From DASSKK01 sp035690495 (GTDB lineage Bacteria > Actinomycetota > Actinomycetes > Propionibacteriales > Nocardioidaceae): 64,000 bases of DNA. Each line of letters opens with the position of its first letter. Positions within the stretch are counted from its first letter, which is position 1. This document shows, one piece after another, positions 1-8,290 of the stretch. The stretch spans positions 62,001 to 126,000 of the forward strand of contig DASSKK010000001.1 in assembly GCA_035690495.1 (NCBI GenBank). The letters are read 5' to 3'. The translations under genes and the position numbers were made by a program. A model generated the notes under the pieces. That model worked only from the letters and a program-made list of their open reading frames with translations. It was not told the origin of the DNA and did not search any database.

Positions 1-632
1 GTTTTGACCTCGATAAAGACCGGCTCGTCAGTCAGATCGTGGAAGGACTGGATGTCGTACCCCAGTCCGTCGCCATCGACGACTGACACATGCCGGACCT
101 CAGCCGCCAGGTCCTCACGGCCTCCCAGTTGAAGTCGTGACCGCTCAGCATCGAGGACAGTCACCTCGCCCGCCCTGCCGAGCGCTCGGTTCGATGACTC
201 GATCGCGGCGAAGTTGATATCGACGACCCCGCGACGAGTCCCTTGGCGCTCAGGCCAGTCGACCAGTGGCGGGTCGACTTCGTCGCCGAGCAAGGCGGTC
301 TCAATCGCGTCGTCCGCGACGGCCTTCAGCATGAGCGAGCGGAGGTCGTGGTCGGTCTCGAACCGCTCCTGGACGACGGTCCGCAAGCGTTCCTGGACGT
401 TGCGAAGCGGCTTGTAGCCGGGGATCCACACGGCACCCATCTCATCGAGGATCGCGGAGACGTTGTTGAACTTGTACTCGATCGCCGCCGCCGATCGAGC
501 GACCTCCCGCTCCACCTCGCGCCGGAACTCCGACTTCGTGTACCTCTCGCCGGCCAACTCGAAGGTCAGCATGCGGAAGTAGACATCGACCGTCGTCTCG
601 ATCTCGTCGTCGCTCCAAGGCCCAGATGCCAC
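1..632 (-). CDS. DUF3883 (PD-(D/E)XK nuclease-like) protein, C-terminus off the left edge
   Basis: The minus strand reads open from a GTG at 632 to the left edge, giving 210 residues of an incomplete protein. The N-terminal half has the pattern WSDDEIE...YFRML...ELAGERYTKSEFRR...IEYKFNNVSA...GYKP, which I recognise from the N-terminal module of many DUF3883 proteins. The last visible residues read GYDIQSF followed shortly by EPVFIEVKT. That is the DUF3883 core, a PD-(D/E)XK-type site with Asp of GYD and Glu-x-Lys of EVK. Proteins of this type accompany restriction and other defence genes. It is divergent from the methyltransferase gene with 178 bases between them. The GTG lacks a good ribosome binding site, so the start is uncertain. 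A nuclease role is inferred. Confidence 0.7.
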   Translation of the reverse strand, partial: MASGPWSDDEIETTVDVYFRMLTFELAGERYTKSEFRREVEREVARSAAAIEYKFNNVSAILDEMGAVWIPGYKPLRNVQERLRTVVQERFETDHDLRSLMLKAVADDAIETALLGDEVDPPLVDWPERQGTRRGVVDINFAAIESSNRALGRAGEVTVLDAERSRLQLGGREDLAAEVRHVSVVDGDGLGYDIQSFHDLTDEPVFIEVK

Positions 633-797
633 GACCCAATCGTGAGGGAAGGAGCAGGGCCATGAGGTGGGAATGGGTGAAAGGCTGTCGCGCTGGCGAC
701 ACGCAGGTGCTGTCCAACCGGATCGACTGCACCTATGGGCTAGCCTCGATGTCCGCGGACTGCAGCGCGCCTCGTCGTAGCTGTCGGTCGTTCCGCG

Positions 798-810
798 TAA
801 GCTTGCCCGC
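798..810 (+). promoter_or_regulatory. -10 element for a leaderless methyltransferase mRNA
   Basis: TAAGCT lies at 798-803, seven bases before the ATG at 811, and no Shine-Dalgarno sequence is present. The TAnnnT motif 6-7 bases before a start codon is the usual arrangement for leaderless actinobacterial transcripts. I see no convincing -35 hexamer. Confidence 0.4.
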
Positions 811-2133
811 ATGTTCGATTTCGTTGACTACTTCGCGGGTCTTGGGGGCTTCCACGCTGCCCTCGGGGGCCTCGGTGGTCGAGCTGTTCAAGCGTGCGAG
901 ATCGATCCGAAAGTGGCGGCGATCTACGAGCACAACTGGGACTTGAAGCCCGAGAAAGACGTGCGAGAACTCGCACGTCATCCGGATTCGGTTCCGGCTC
1001 ACTCTGTCCTGGCAGCAGGTTTTCCGTGCCAACCGTTCAGCAAGTCTGGCCGCCAGCTCGGTATCGCGGAGGACAGAGGGACGCTGTTCAGGGACATCTT
1101 GACGATCCTCGAAGCCAAGAGACCACCGATCGTGATGTTGGAGAACGTTCGGAACCTGGCAGGTCCTCGTCAGCGAACGGCTTGGAATCTCATCCTGCAC
1201 GGCCTCCGCGAGGCCGGCTATCGAGTTGGGGGCAAACCCACTGTCTTCTCGCCTCACCTGCTCTCCCGCAACTCTGGTGGTGCGCCGCAGGTACGCGATC
1301 GCGTCTACATCCTGGGCGTCTGGGTCGGCCGTGATCGGGCGATGACCGAAACGGAGCTCGATCCGGTCGTCCCGCATGCGGTGGAAGACGGGTGGGACGT
1401 CGCGAATTGGAGCATCGAGTCCGACGTGCTCCTCCCTGATCCGGCCGGTGCCGATCGCCAACGCTATGTACTCGCCGCCGACGAAGTCGCCTGGATCGAC
1501 ACGTGGAACGAGCTGCTCGCCATGCTCGGCGGTGTCAAGCTTCCTGGGTTCCCGATGTGGGAGTTCGCTTGGCACTACCGTCGCCCGAATGGGTACAGCG
1601 AGATGCCCGATTGGAAGCAGAGGTTCATTGAACAGAACCGAGATTTCTACCTAGAGCACAGGGACGTGATCGACGCTTGGCGATCACGGAAGCGCGATGT
1701 GCCGCTCTCGGACTTCCCGCCGTCCCGCCGAAAGCTCGAATGGCAGGCAGGATCGGCCGAGCGAGATTTGTGGAAGCACCTCACGCAATTGCGGCCCTCC
1801 GGCATTCGCGTCAAGCGGGCCACCTACGCCCCGGCTTTGGTCGCCATGAGTCAGACGCCCATCTTTGGCCCGCGGCGTCGAAGGCTCACACCGCTGGAGA
1901 CCGCGAAGTTGCAAGGCTTCGACCCGGACACGTTTTCCTTTGCGGACCAACCAGACAGCGCTAGCTACAAGCAGATGGGCAACGCAGTCAACGTCGGCGT
2001 CGTCCGCTACGTCTTCCGGGCCTTTGTCGAGCAGAACGTGCCTGACATCGCGGCATGCGGCGCAACAGGAGGGGCGATCCTGGACGCGATGGGCTACCCA
2101 CTGCCATCAACCCGCATTGGTGTGGCGTCCTAA
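811..2133 (+). CDS. dcm: DNA (cytosine-5-)-methyltransferase
   Basis: This 440-residue C5 cytosine methyltransferase has its motifs in canonical order. Motif I is FVDYFAGLGGFHAAL near the start for SAM binding. The catalytic motif IV is GFPCQPFSKSG with nucleophile Cys73. Motif VI is ENV at 111-113, motif VIII is QVRDR at 160-164, and motifs IX-X are LQGFDPDTF and YKQMGNAVNVGVV near the C-terminus. The long stretch between VIII and IX would hold the target recognition domain. It probably modifies host DNA so that the neighbouring nuclease genes spare it. It converges on the Z1/MORC operon and diverges from the DUF3883 gene. Recognition sequence cannot be read from the protein. Codon use is looser than in the origin genes, which suits horizontal transfer. 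Confidence 0.93.
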   Translation: MFDFVDYFAGLGGFHAALGGLGGRAVQACEIDPKVAAIYEHNWDLKPEKDVRELARHPDSVPAHSVLAAGFPCQPFSKSGRQLGIAEDRGTLFRDILTILEAKRPPIVMLENVRNLAGPRQRTAWNLILHGLREAGYRVGGKPTVFSPHLLSRNSGGAPQVRDRVYILGVWVGRDRAMTETELDPVVPHAVEDGWDVANWSIESDVLLPDPAGADRQRYVLAADEVAWIDTWNELLAMLGGVKLPGFPMWEFAWHYRRPNGYSEMPDWKQRFIEQNRDFYLEHRDVIDAWRSRKRDVPLSDFPPSRRKLEWQAGSAERDLWKHLTQLRPSGIRVKRATYAPALVAMSQTPIFGPRRRRLTPLETAKLQGFDPDTFSFADQPDSASYKQMGNAVNVGVVRYVFRAFVEQNVPDIAACGATGGAILDAMGYPLPSTRIGVAS

Positions 2134-2187
2134 CCCCTTGGACTGCGACTCGGTACGACGGGTGGCGTGCACGGTGCTCCGGCTGGT

Positions 2188-3216
2188 TCACCCCTGCACG
2201 GCAATGTCGCCCAAGCTCTCGAAGAACTCGCCGGCAGACATCCAGGGCGAACTCGAGAAATCTGACCTAAATCTCAACCCCGTGACCGAAGGGGGGAGGG
2301 GATACGTCAGGTCTGGCCGGGGTACCTCATCTCGCCTGAAGAACGCAATGCTGCCGGTACTCCGCTGCCAGACGAACCTTTCCGCCATGAGTTGAGTGAA
2401 TGCAGAGCCGCACTCGCCAGCGAGGATGTTCCAGAATCGCCGGCGGTCGTCAGGAACGTCGAGGTCGTCGGCAACCTCGCGCACGAAATTGCCAATCGTG
2501 TCCCCGCTGTCTCGGAGGTCGACGTGAACGGAAGCGAAGTACCTATTGCCGATACCGAACGCTTGATCACCCGAGAGCGTGTGCGTGCGGGTAGCAGACT
2601 GCGTTGCCTTTACCTCAACCTCGACCGCAGGGTCCGCGACCACGAAGTCGACGGTGCTCGCCGGATCGCGATGCCAAGCGCGAACCCAAGCGCTGGGGTT
2701 CGGCGCAACCCGAAGCATGGTCAACTCCCCGATGAGACCAACGACATCCGTACGCGCAGGGGCCTGAAGACGCCAAAAGAGGCCCAGCCACTTGTCCATT
2801 TCCGCGGCGATGTCCGTCTCGCGAGGCACGTCGGGTAGGGCGTCGAGCAATGCGCCGGAGAACGACCCGAACAGTTCTCGGACCTCTGCATCGACCGAGT
2901 TGCAGCGCAATATGGTCACTCGGACGTCGTCCCGGACACCTTGCTGATCCAGCAGGTATCGAACCCCGAAGTCGACGCTCAGTGCGGCCATCTCAATTGG
3001 CGGGGGTGTGACGCCGTGAGGCACAGCGGCAATTGCAAGGGTGTAGAAACCATCCGAGTCGGCTCCAGCGTACGCAACACCACGTGCGCCGACCGGGGCG
3101 ACAGCAAGCGTTCGCGCAGGAAGTTCGTCATAAGATGCTCGCGCGGCGCCGTCACGCATTGCCACCAACACCGCATGGGCCGTCTCGGCCACTACGAACC
3201 GACCTGAATGATCCAT
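2188..3216 (-). CDS. PD-(D/E)XK motif protein, DUF4420 family
   Basis: This 342-residue protein resembles the DUF4420 family, predicted PD-(D/E)XK nucleases found beside Z1 and MORC ATPases. The likely active site is Asp190 in STVDFVV with Glu201 and Lys203 in VEVEVKATQ, and a preceding GLIGEL helix supplies Glu164. The ATG at 3216 overlaps the end of the Z1 gene by 25 bases, so the two are translationally coupled in one operon. It ends 54 bases from the convergent methyltransferase. I infer that this is the cleaving subunit of a restriction-like system. No metal-site geometry can be verified from sequence alone. Confidence 0.72.
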   Translation of the reverse strand: MDHSGRFVVAETAHAVLVAMRDGAARASYDELPARTLAVAPVGARGVAYAGADSDGFYTLAIAAVPHGVTPPPIEMAALSVDFGVRYLLDQQGVRDDVRVTILRCNSVDAEVRELFGSFSGALLDALPDVPRETDIAAEMDKWLGLFWRLQAPARTDVVGLIGELTMLRVAPNPSAWVRAWHRDPASTVDFVVADPAVEVEVKATQSATRTHTLSGDQAFGIGNRYFASVHVDLRDSGDTIGNFVREVADDLDVPDDRRRFWNILAGECGSAFTQLMAERFVWQRSTGSIAFFRRDEVPRPDLTYPLPPSVTGLRFRSDFSSSPWMSAGEFFESLGDIAVQG

Positions 3217-5327
3217 CCAGCTGCAGCCGAACTGGGAATGTGCGAAGCACTCACGAGATAGCGTCCGAGGGGCTCACTCGCTCGCGATTCGACGGCCACC
3301 CGATGGAGTTGCACGGCGATGCCGTCGTGGTTCTCACCGATACGGCGATCGCCGGGGTAGTCACCCGATCGGCCTTGGAAGATTTGCACTCCGCCGGCCG
3401 CGGTTTCCTGGCGGCGTCCAACCTGATCCGGGCGCATCCAGTAGACGGCGATTGAGTGATCGTTCGCTGGGTCGTCTGCGAGGCGGGCCAACGCAAGCGA
3501 AAGGGCCTGCGCCTGCTCCTCACCAAGCCGGGAAGGCGGTGTGACAGCTTCGAGGAGCTCCAATGCAACACGTGGGGATGTGTAACCCCGTCGATGTCCG
3601 TGGGCATCCGGAGCCCAAACCACTCCCTCAAGGATCTGCTCCGCCGCTGCCACCGACTCGTCGAGACTGGTTGCATCAGCTCTGACGGGGAGGCGGTCGG
3701 TGATCCACTTGTCAGCAAGAGTCACCCTGGTCATCGGAATGTCGATGACCGACGCTCTCGTCGGACGCATGCTCGGATCCAGGTAGAACTTCCGTCGCCA
3801 CTGCTTCAGGGTCTCTGAGCCGTCCTGGATCGCTCGCAGCGAGTTCAGCATGTCTCGTTCGTGGTGGACATAGTTGACAAACGCGTCCCGCACGTCAACG
3901 TCAAGGAACACGCGGCACAGGCCCAGGTAGTCAGCCTTGTAGCCGAAGAACCGTGCACGCTGCTGAATGGTGTCAGCCACTGACATGCCCGCACCGCGAG
4001 GCATGTAGGTGACAGTGAGTCCCTCTACGGTGAAGCCGCGATCAATCGCCTGGCCTCCGACCAACACGTAGAACTTTGTGCGGATCCACTGGATGACCGG
4101 AGTCTGACCGAGCCGAGTGTTGACTTCGGTGACATCGAGGTTGTTCAGGACGAAGCCGAGTGCGCTCCAGCAGGCGTCGAAGTCGACCAACTCGGGATAG
4201 GTGTTCTTGAGGTCGACCCAGGCCCGTTGGAACTCGTCACGAAGCTTGACGGGATCCGCGTCCGCGGCATGCTCGATGCGGTCGTGCCACGTGCTCTTCA
4301 TGTCACGAATCCACGTTGCAAAGGTGCCTTGGTCGGCAGTCCCCCTCGATGGGTGCACGAGCATTGACCGGGTCTCTGGCCGCCCACCTGCCACAACATG
4401 CGCCGCGCCAACGAGGAAGAGTTGGAACGCTTTCCGCAGGCCGGCCGGTGGCGGGCCACTCGGGTTGCCTGCCGCCTGGAGGTCTGCGGCGTCAATGACG
4501 TGGACAAGTGGCGACGGTTCGCTGCCACCGAAGTAGCCCTCCCCACCTGTGTAACCATCCCCGGGCTCGAGTACGCGCACGAAGTCCGGGGACAGCGCGT
4601 CGTCGATCGCGATGAGGAGCGGGGCCTGCGGCGTCGCCGTGTACTGCAGATAGAAGTGGTTGGGCACCGCGTCGCGCAACGCCTTGAGGTTGGTGTAGGT
4701 AGATGACTCACGGCCTCGGCGAACGAGGGTGTTCAGACTTGCCTGGTCCGCCTCATCATCCACAACCAGGACACGGACGCCCGAGAGGTCAACCTTCTCG
4801 ATCGCTTCCGCGAGATCGAAGATCCTGGTGTAGTTCTTGAGCACGACGACAACGGCCGTCTCCTTATATGCCGCCGGCGTCGCCGGGTTCAGCCAGTTCG
4901 CCTTGACGCGCCTGAGTTCGCGCTCGACATGGTCCGAGGGCTGAAGGTTGTCTGCTGGGTCGAGAAAGGTCCACCCAGCCGGCGAGGCCTCGTTCAGGTC
5001 TTTCTTTAGTCGCCGTTGGCCTTGGGCCAACAGTGGGTTGGAGATGCCGCTGATGACAATGACCACTGCGAATCCGTTGTCGCGGGCGAGCGAGATCACG
5101 CCTTCGTATGACAGCGTCTTTCCGGACTGAACCCGTCCAACCACCAGGCCAGTCGATTTCGGCCCTGACGAGAGGGAACCACGCAGGACCTCCACTGCGC
5201 TGGCTCGCACAGCGGGCCGCGCTTCCGCACGAACGACCTCCTCGAGGAATCCTGCGAACGTATCCCCGAGCACGAGTGCTGGATCTCCACTCAGCCCATC
5301 TGCCGGTGACATCGTTGGGCCGGTCAT
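3192..5327 (-). CDS. Z1 domain superfamily helicase-like ATPase
   Basis: This 711-residue protein carries a Z1-type ATPase, an SF2-helicase-like family known from predicted restriction systems. The P-loop is GRVQSGKT at 64-71. The Walker B motif is VLVVDDEAD, with DDEAD at 190-194, and YTATPQ at 229-234 is motif III-like. The second lobe has GGQAIDRGFTVEGLTVTYMPR followed by DTIQQRARFFGYK, where the Q..R.R pattern matches helicase motif VI. Its ATG overlaps the MORC stop as ATGA, so it is translated from the same message. It would translocate or remodel DNA for the adjacent nuclease (inference). Alternative members of the fold do not have the GxVQSGKT signature, so the family call is firm. 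Confidence 0.85.
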   Translation of the reverse strand: MTGPTMSPADGLSGDPALVLGDTFAGFLEEVVRAEARPAVRASAVEVLRGSLSSGPKSTGLVVGRVQSGKTLSYEGVISLARDNGFAVVIVISGISNPLLAQGQRRLKKDLNEASPAGWTFLDPADNLQPSDHVERELRRVKANWLNPATPAAYKETAVVVVLKNYTRIFDLAEAIEKVDLSGVRVLVVDDEADQASLNTLVRRGRESSTYTNLKALRDAVPNHFYLQYTATPQAPLLIAIDDALSPDFVRVLEPGDGYTGGEGYFGGSEPSPLVHVIDAADLQAAGNPSGPPPAGLRKAFQLFLVGAAHVVAGGRPETRSMLVHPSRGTADQGTFATWIRDMKSTWHDRIEHAADADPVKLRDEFQRAWVDLKNTYPELVDFDACWSALGFVLNNLDVTEVNTRLGQTPVIQWIRTKFYVLVGGQAIDRGFTVEGLTVTYMPRGAGMSVADTIQQRARFFGYKADYLGLCRVFLDVDVRDAFVNYVHHERDMLNSLRAIQDGSETLKQWRRKFYLDPSMRPTRASVIDIPMTRVTLADKWITDRLPVRADATSLDESVAAAEQILEGVVWAPDAHGHRRGYTSPRVALELLEAVTPPSRLGEEQAQALSLALARLADDPANDHSIAVYWMRPDQVGRRQETAAGGVQIFQGRSGDYPGDRRIGENHDGIAVQLHRVAVESRASEPLGRYLVSASHIPSSAAAGWIIQVGS

Positions 5328-6925
5328 GCATCGCTCCTCAGCCGTTTAGACAGGGCTCCGCTAAGCAGGGTCTCAACCTGCCTCATGAATGTTCCCGCCA
5401 CTTCGCCGTCTCCCGCCGAGTTGAGGATGCTCTCCGAGACGACCATCGCCACCGCGACCCGAAACACTGCCTCGATCGCATCCGTGCTTCCGAGCGCGAA
5501 CTGCTTCAAGAACGGGTGAGCCGTATTGAGGACTGCATGCGCGGTCACATCCCCCGTCGCCGCCGCAACATCCACGTGTCTGACGAGCCACCGGCTCTCC
5601 CCCGGCCTCGACGACGCGGTCATCCATAGCGTCCACGTCCGGCCCTGATGGGTGAATGAGAACTCCCGCTCTGTGTCGGTCAGGTGGCTCTCATCCACCT
5701 CCTGAGCGGGCGGGGGTTCAGCTGACACACCTTCGATGACGTCCGGGAGTGCAGTCGGGAGCTCACGCTCGACCACGTCTGCTGTGTTCTCCGTGGCTTC
5801 ACGGATTCGCTTCTGCTCTTGCTTGGAAGCTTGCCGGGCACGGTAGTGCTCAGCCTGCTTCAGGAGCGGTAATGGCTCGGAGTCGATCCACTCGCGCAAC
5901 TTCTCCTCGAAGGCCTCTTCCTGACCGTGCCACTGAAAGCCATCCTTGGTATGGCTCACCGGAAGGCCGGTGATCTCGAGCTCACCGAAGAGTCGCTGAG
6001 ATCGATACGAGTTGCCGCCGCCATAGATGCGCGGAGGCCGGTATGGTGACTCACCGCTCCCCACGATCACTCTGCCGCGACGGAAGAGCGAGAGTCCGTT
6101 ACCACTCGTCCTACCCTCAGCCCGGATCGCGCACCAGCCCCTAACGTGCACGTCTTCACCGAAGACGAAGTCGATCTGCTTCCGCCACTCCCTCTGCTCC
6201 TTGGAGATCGCGTTGTTGGAGTCTGATCGAACGTCAGCGGCTTGAAGGATCCGTGGCTCCTCGTACTCCATGTTCTGGCCAGCCACGGTCAAGATGAGGC
6301 GGTCGTCTCGCAGGAAGCCTCGATAGATCTCTCGAAGGTGCTCCCGCACCTTGCCAAGCGTTCTGCCAGGCAGGAGCTGGTTGAGCTCCCACAACTCGAT
6401 CCGGGTGTAGTGGGCGTTCGCTTCTGCCGGTCTTGTCGTGACTTGCAAGCTGTCTACTTGATCGTGCAACACGGCGTCCATGTTGAACTCGATCGAGTAC
6501 TCGTTTTGATCCCCGATGCTGGTGGTGACCACGCGCCAGTTCCTCGCAAACCAGATCGACGCGCTCTTCATGCCCATGCCGAACTCAGACAGCCCGCTTC
6601 GATCCGGGGGCGCTTCGGCCGCCTTAAAAGCGCGCGGAAAGTCTTGATGCGCGATGCCGCCAGCGTTGTCGCTGATCACAATGCGCCCACCGTGCTCGCG
6701 CTCATAGGTGATATCCACGCGCAGGCGGTACGCAGACTCCAGTTGCACGATCTGCGCGTAGGACTTCGCGGCGCTCTGGAGCGCGTTGTCGACGTACTCG
6801 GCCAGCGCGAACCAGGGCTCGTAGTTGAGGTGACCGAGTACGCCCAGGATGGACACGCCAGGGACGATGCTCACCGACTCGACGCCAGACTGGCTCAGGG
6901 TGTGGCCATTTGAGCTCACAGCCAT
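5324..6925 (-). CDS. MORC-like GHKL ATPase of a restriction-type operon
   Basis: This protein has an N-terminal GHKL ATPase fold. The N box is ALAEYVDNAL (Glu43, Asp46, Asn47), the G1 box is ISDNAGGI (86-90), and the G2 box is EFGMGMKSAS. This is the prokaryotic MORC/MutL-like set described in R-M operons with Z1, nuclease and methylase genes. The C-terminal half has no domain I can name. I chose the ATG at 6925 because homology-like sequence begins just after it. The frame stays open to a GTG at 7075 and another ATG lies at 6940, so the true start may be further upstream. It is first in the operon with the Z1 and DUF4420 genes. Its role is probably ATP-dependent clamp or conformational switch on DNA. 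Confidence 0.8.
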   Translation of the reverse strand: MAVSSNGHTLSQSGVESVSIVPGVSILGVLGHLNYEPWFALAEYVDNALQSAAKSYAQIVQLESAYRLRVDITYEREHGGRIVISDNAGGIAHQDFPRAFKAAEAPPDRSGLSEFGMGMKSASIWFARNWRVVTTSIGDQNEYSIEFNMDAVLHDQVDSLQVTTRPAEANAHYTRIELWELNQLLPGRTLGKVREHLREIYRGFLRDDRLILTVAGQNMEYEEPRILQAADVRSDSNNAISKEQREWRKQIDFVFGEDVHVRGWCAIRAEGRTSGNGLSLFRRGRVIVGSGESPYRPPRIYGGGNSYRSQRLFGELEITGLPVSHTKDGFQWHGQEEAFEEKLREWIDSEPLPLLKQAEHYRARQASKQEQKRIREATENTADVVERELPTALPDVIEGVSAEPPPAQEVDESHLTDTEREFSFTHQGRTWTLWMTASSRPGESRWLVRHVDVAAATGDVTAHAVLNTAHPFLKQFALGSTDAIEAVFRVAVAMVVSESILNSAGDGEVAGTFMRQVETLLSGALSKRLRSDA

Positions 6926-7127
6926 GCGAGCGCCCCACATTGGCCGCTGCCGCGCGGGTACGAAAGTGTTGGGCCTTCCATCAACATCGACTCTAGTGAA
7001 TGAGCCCGACAGAAGCAGGCTGTTCACAATCGCGTGCGAGCAGGCAATGGACTCTGACCTCGATCCTACCCCCACCAGTCCCCCAGACCGGGATTTGGAG
7101 TAGCAGGGGGATAGGCCGAATAACGAA

Positions 7128-7155
7128 AGAAACCGCAGGCTGACCTGCGGTTTCT
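7128..7155 (-). terminator. Hairpin terminator downstream of tRNA-Ala
   Basis: A perfect 12-base-pair stem with a four-base loop (AGAAACCGCAGG pairing with CCTGCGGTTTCT) lies just past the tRNA-Ala 3' end. In the minus-strand direction it is followed by a moderately T-rich stretch. It would separate tRNA transcription from the defence operon. Confidence 0.7.
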
Positions 7156-7160
7156 CTGCG

Positions 7161-7233
7161 TGGAGCCAAGGGGACTCGAACCCCTAACCCCCTGCTTGCA
7201 AAGCAGGTGCGCTACCAATTGCGCCATGGCCCC
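7161..7233 (-). tRNA. tRNA-Ala (anticodon TGC)
   Basis: The minus strand folds as a 73-base tRNA. The acceptor stem is GGGGCCA with TGGCTCC, the discriminator is A, and the anticodon loop TTTGCAA gives anticodon TGC. The T-loop reads GGTTCGAGTCCCC. The terminal CCA is not encoded. The defence island begins beyond its 3' end, which is a common integration site. Confidence 0.95.
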
Positions 7234-7251
7234 CAGAGGGGTCCTGTCAGG

Positions 7252-7377
7252 TCAGGACCGGGTCACGCTGTCGGTCGCCTCGGCCCACAGTGCCTGCTCC
7301 TGCTGCCCGGACTTGACCTTCTTGGCCGCGAACGCGGCCGCAGCAGCGGCGAGTGCGACGAGCAGGAGCTTCTTCAC
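7252..7377 (-). CDS. DLW-39 family small protein
   Basis: A 41-residue protein starts at a GTG preceded by GAAGGGA. It reads MKKLLLVALAAAAAAFAA, then KKVKSGQQEQALWAEATDSV. This matches the short conserved actinobacterial DLW-39 family, which typically lies near gyrA between tRNA genes exactly as here. It has a hydrophobic N-terminal segment with a basic start, which suggests a single membrane anchor, followed by a short polar tail. The function is unknown. It is too short for normal gene finders and is easily missed. Confidence 0.82.
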   Translation of the reverse strand: MKKLLLVALAAAAAAFAAKKVKSGQQEQALWAEATDSVTRS

Positions 7378-7415
7378 CGGTGATCCCTTCGTTGCGTGGC
7401 CGCGCGGGCGAGAAG

Positions 7416-7489
7416 TGGGCCTACCTGGACTTGAACCAGGGACCTCTTCCTTATCAGGGAAGCGCTCTAACCGTCTGAGCTATAGGCCC
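7416..7489 (-). tRNA. tRNA-Ile (anticodon GAT)
   Basis: The minus strand gives a 74-base tRNA. The acceptor stem is GGGCCTA with TAGGCCC, the D-arm contains AGCTCAGACGGTTAGAGCG, and the anticodon loop CTGATAA gives anticodon GAT. The T-arm contains GGTTCAAGTCC. The tRNA-Ile/tRNA-Ala pair downstream of gyrA is standard for actinobacteria. Confidence 0.95.
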
Positions 7490-7559
7490 GTGCTGCCGAC
7501 GGGAGAGGCTACCCCATCGGTTCGACGCCGCCCAAACCGCAGTGGTTTTCCCATCCCCT

Positions 7560-7625
7560 TGTGGCTTCGAGGCTCGCTTCGAGGCTCGCGTGGTTTCGAG
7601 GCTCGCTTCGCTCGCACCTCAACCA
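7560..7625. repeat. Dispersed GC-rich repeat copy (REP-like)
   Basis: The segment contains three partial units of TTCGAGGCTCGCTT, and then CGCTCGCACCTCAACCACC. It belongs to the same family as the 39-base units at 50742-50870, whose complement reads CGCTCGCTCCTCAACCC. It lies between tRNA-Ile and the end of the DUF3566 gene and does not encode anything visible. Confidence 0.6.
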
Positions 7626-7633
7626 CCGGCAGG

Positions 7634-8290
7634 TCAGCGGTCGTCCTCGGCGAGAGTCACCTCGATGCCGCCGAGCAGGGCGGCGGCCAGGTTGTAGAGA
7701 AACGCCCCGAGCGTGGCGATCGCGGTGACGAGTACGACGTCCACGACCGCGACGATCATCGTGAACCCGAGCACCCGGCTGGTGCCGACGTAGTTGCGCA
7801 CGTCGAAGGACTGGGCCGTGCTCCCGCCCATCACGTCCCCGACGGTCCGGTTGATCGACTCCCACACGCCGGCGGCACCGAGCACCGACCACACGACGGC
7901 GACCGCGACCACGATCACGATTCCCAGTGCGATCGAGAGCAGGAACGAGGTCTTCATCACCGACCACGGGTCCAGGTGCACCAGCCGCAGCCGCGCCCGG
8001 CGACTGCCGCGGGGCCGGCGCGCCGGTGGACGACTCGCCGACGAGCGCGGCGGCCTCTCGCGAGGCTCCCGCGAGTCCCGGGCGTCGCGCGCCTCCGCCG
8101 CCTTGTTGCGCATCGCGGTGGAGCCGGCGTTGGCGGCCTGCGAGACGGCGCTTCCCGCCGCGGAGGCAGCCGCGGTCACCCGCTCGGTGAACGACCGGTT
8201 GTCGGTGTCGCTGTGCGCAGGGCTCGCCGACGGACCGGACAGGGAGCGGCGTGGTGCCAGCGGTCTTTCCTCGGCACGTCGGTCGGCCAT
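7634..8290 (-). CDS. DUF3566 domain membrane protein
   Basis: This 218-residue protein has a long, charged, low-complexity N-terminal region rich in Arg, Ala and Pro. After it come RLRLVHLDPWSVMKTSFLLS and two predicted membrane helices. The first runs from about residue 110 to 135. The second, longer one runs from about 165 to 205. That arrangement is the DUF3566 family encoded directly after gyrA in actinobacteria, equivalent in position to Rv0007. The start ATG overlaps the gyrA stop by one base (TGATG), so the two are co-translated. The function is not established, and localisation to the cytoplasmic membrane is predicted from the helices. Confidence 0.85.
   Translation of the reverse strand: MADRRAEERPLAPRRSLSGPSASPAHSDTDNRSFTERVTAAASAAGSAVSQAANAGSTAMRNKAAEARDARDSREPRERPPRSSASRPPARRPRGSRRARLRLVHLDPWSVMKTSFLLSIALGIVIVVAVAVVWSVLGAAGVWESINRTVGDVMGGSTAQSFDVRNYVGTSRVLGFTMIVAVVDVVLVTAIATLGAFLYNLAAALLGGIEVTLAEDDR

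Noticed and set aside
7100..7160. A repeat of the tRNA-Ala 3' end as island attachment site
   Set aside because: No second copy of the tRNA 3' end is present in this window. The other end of the island lies outside.
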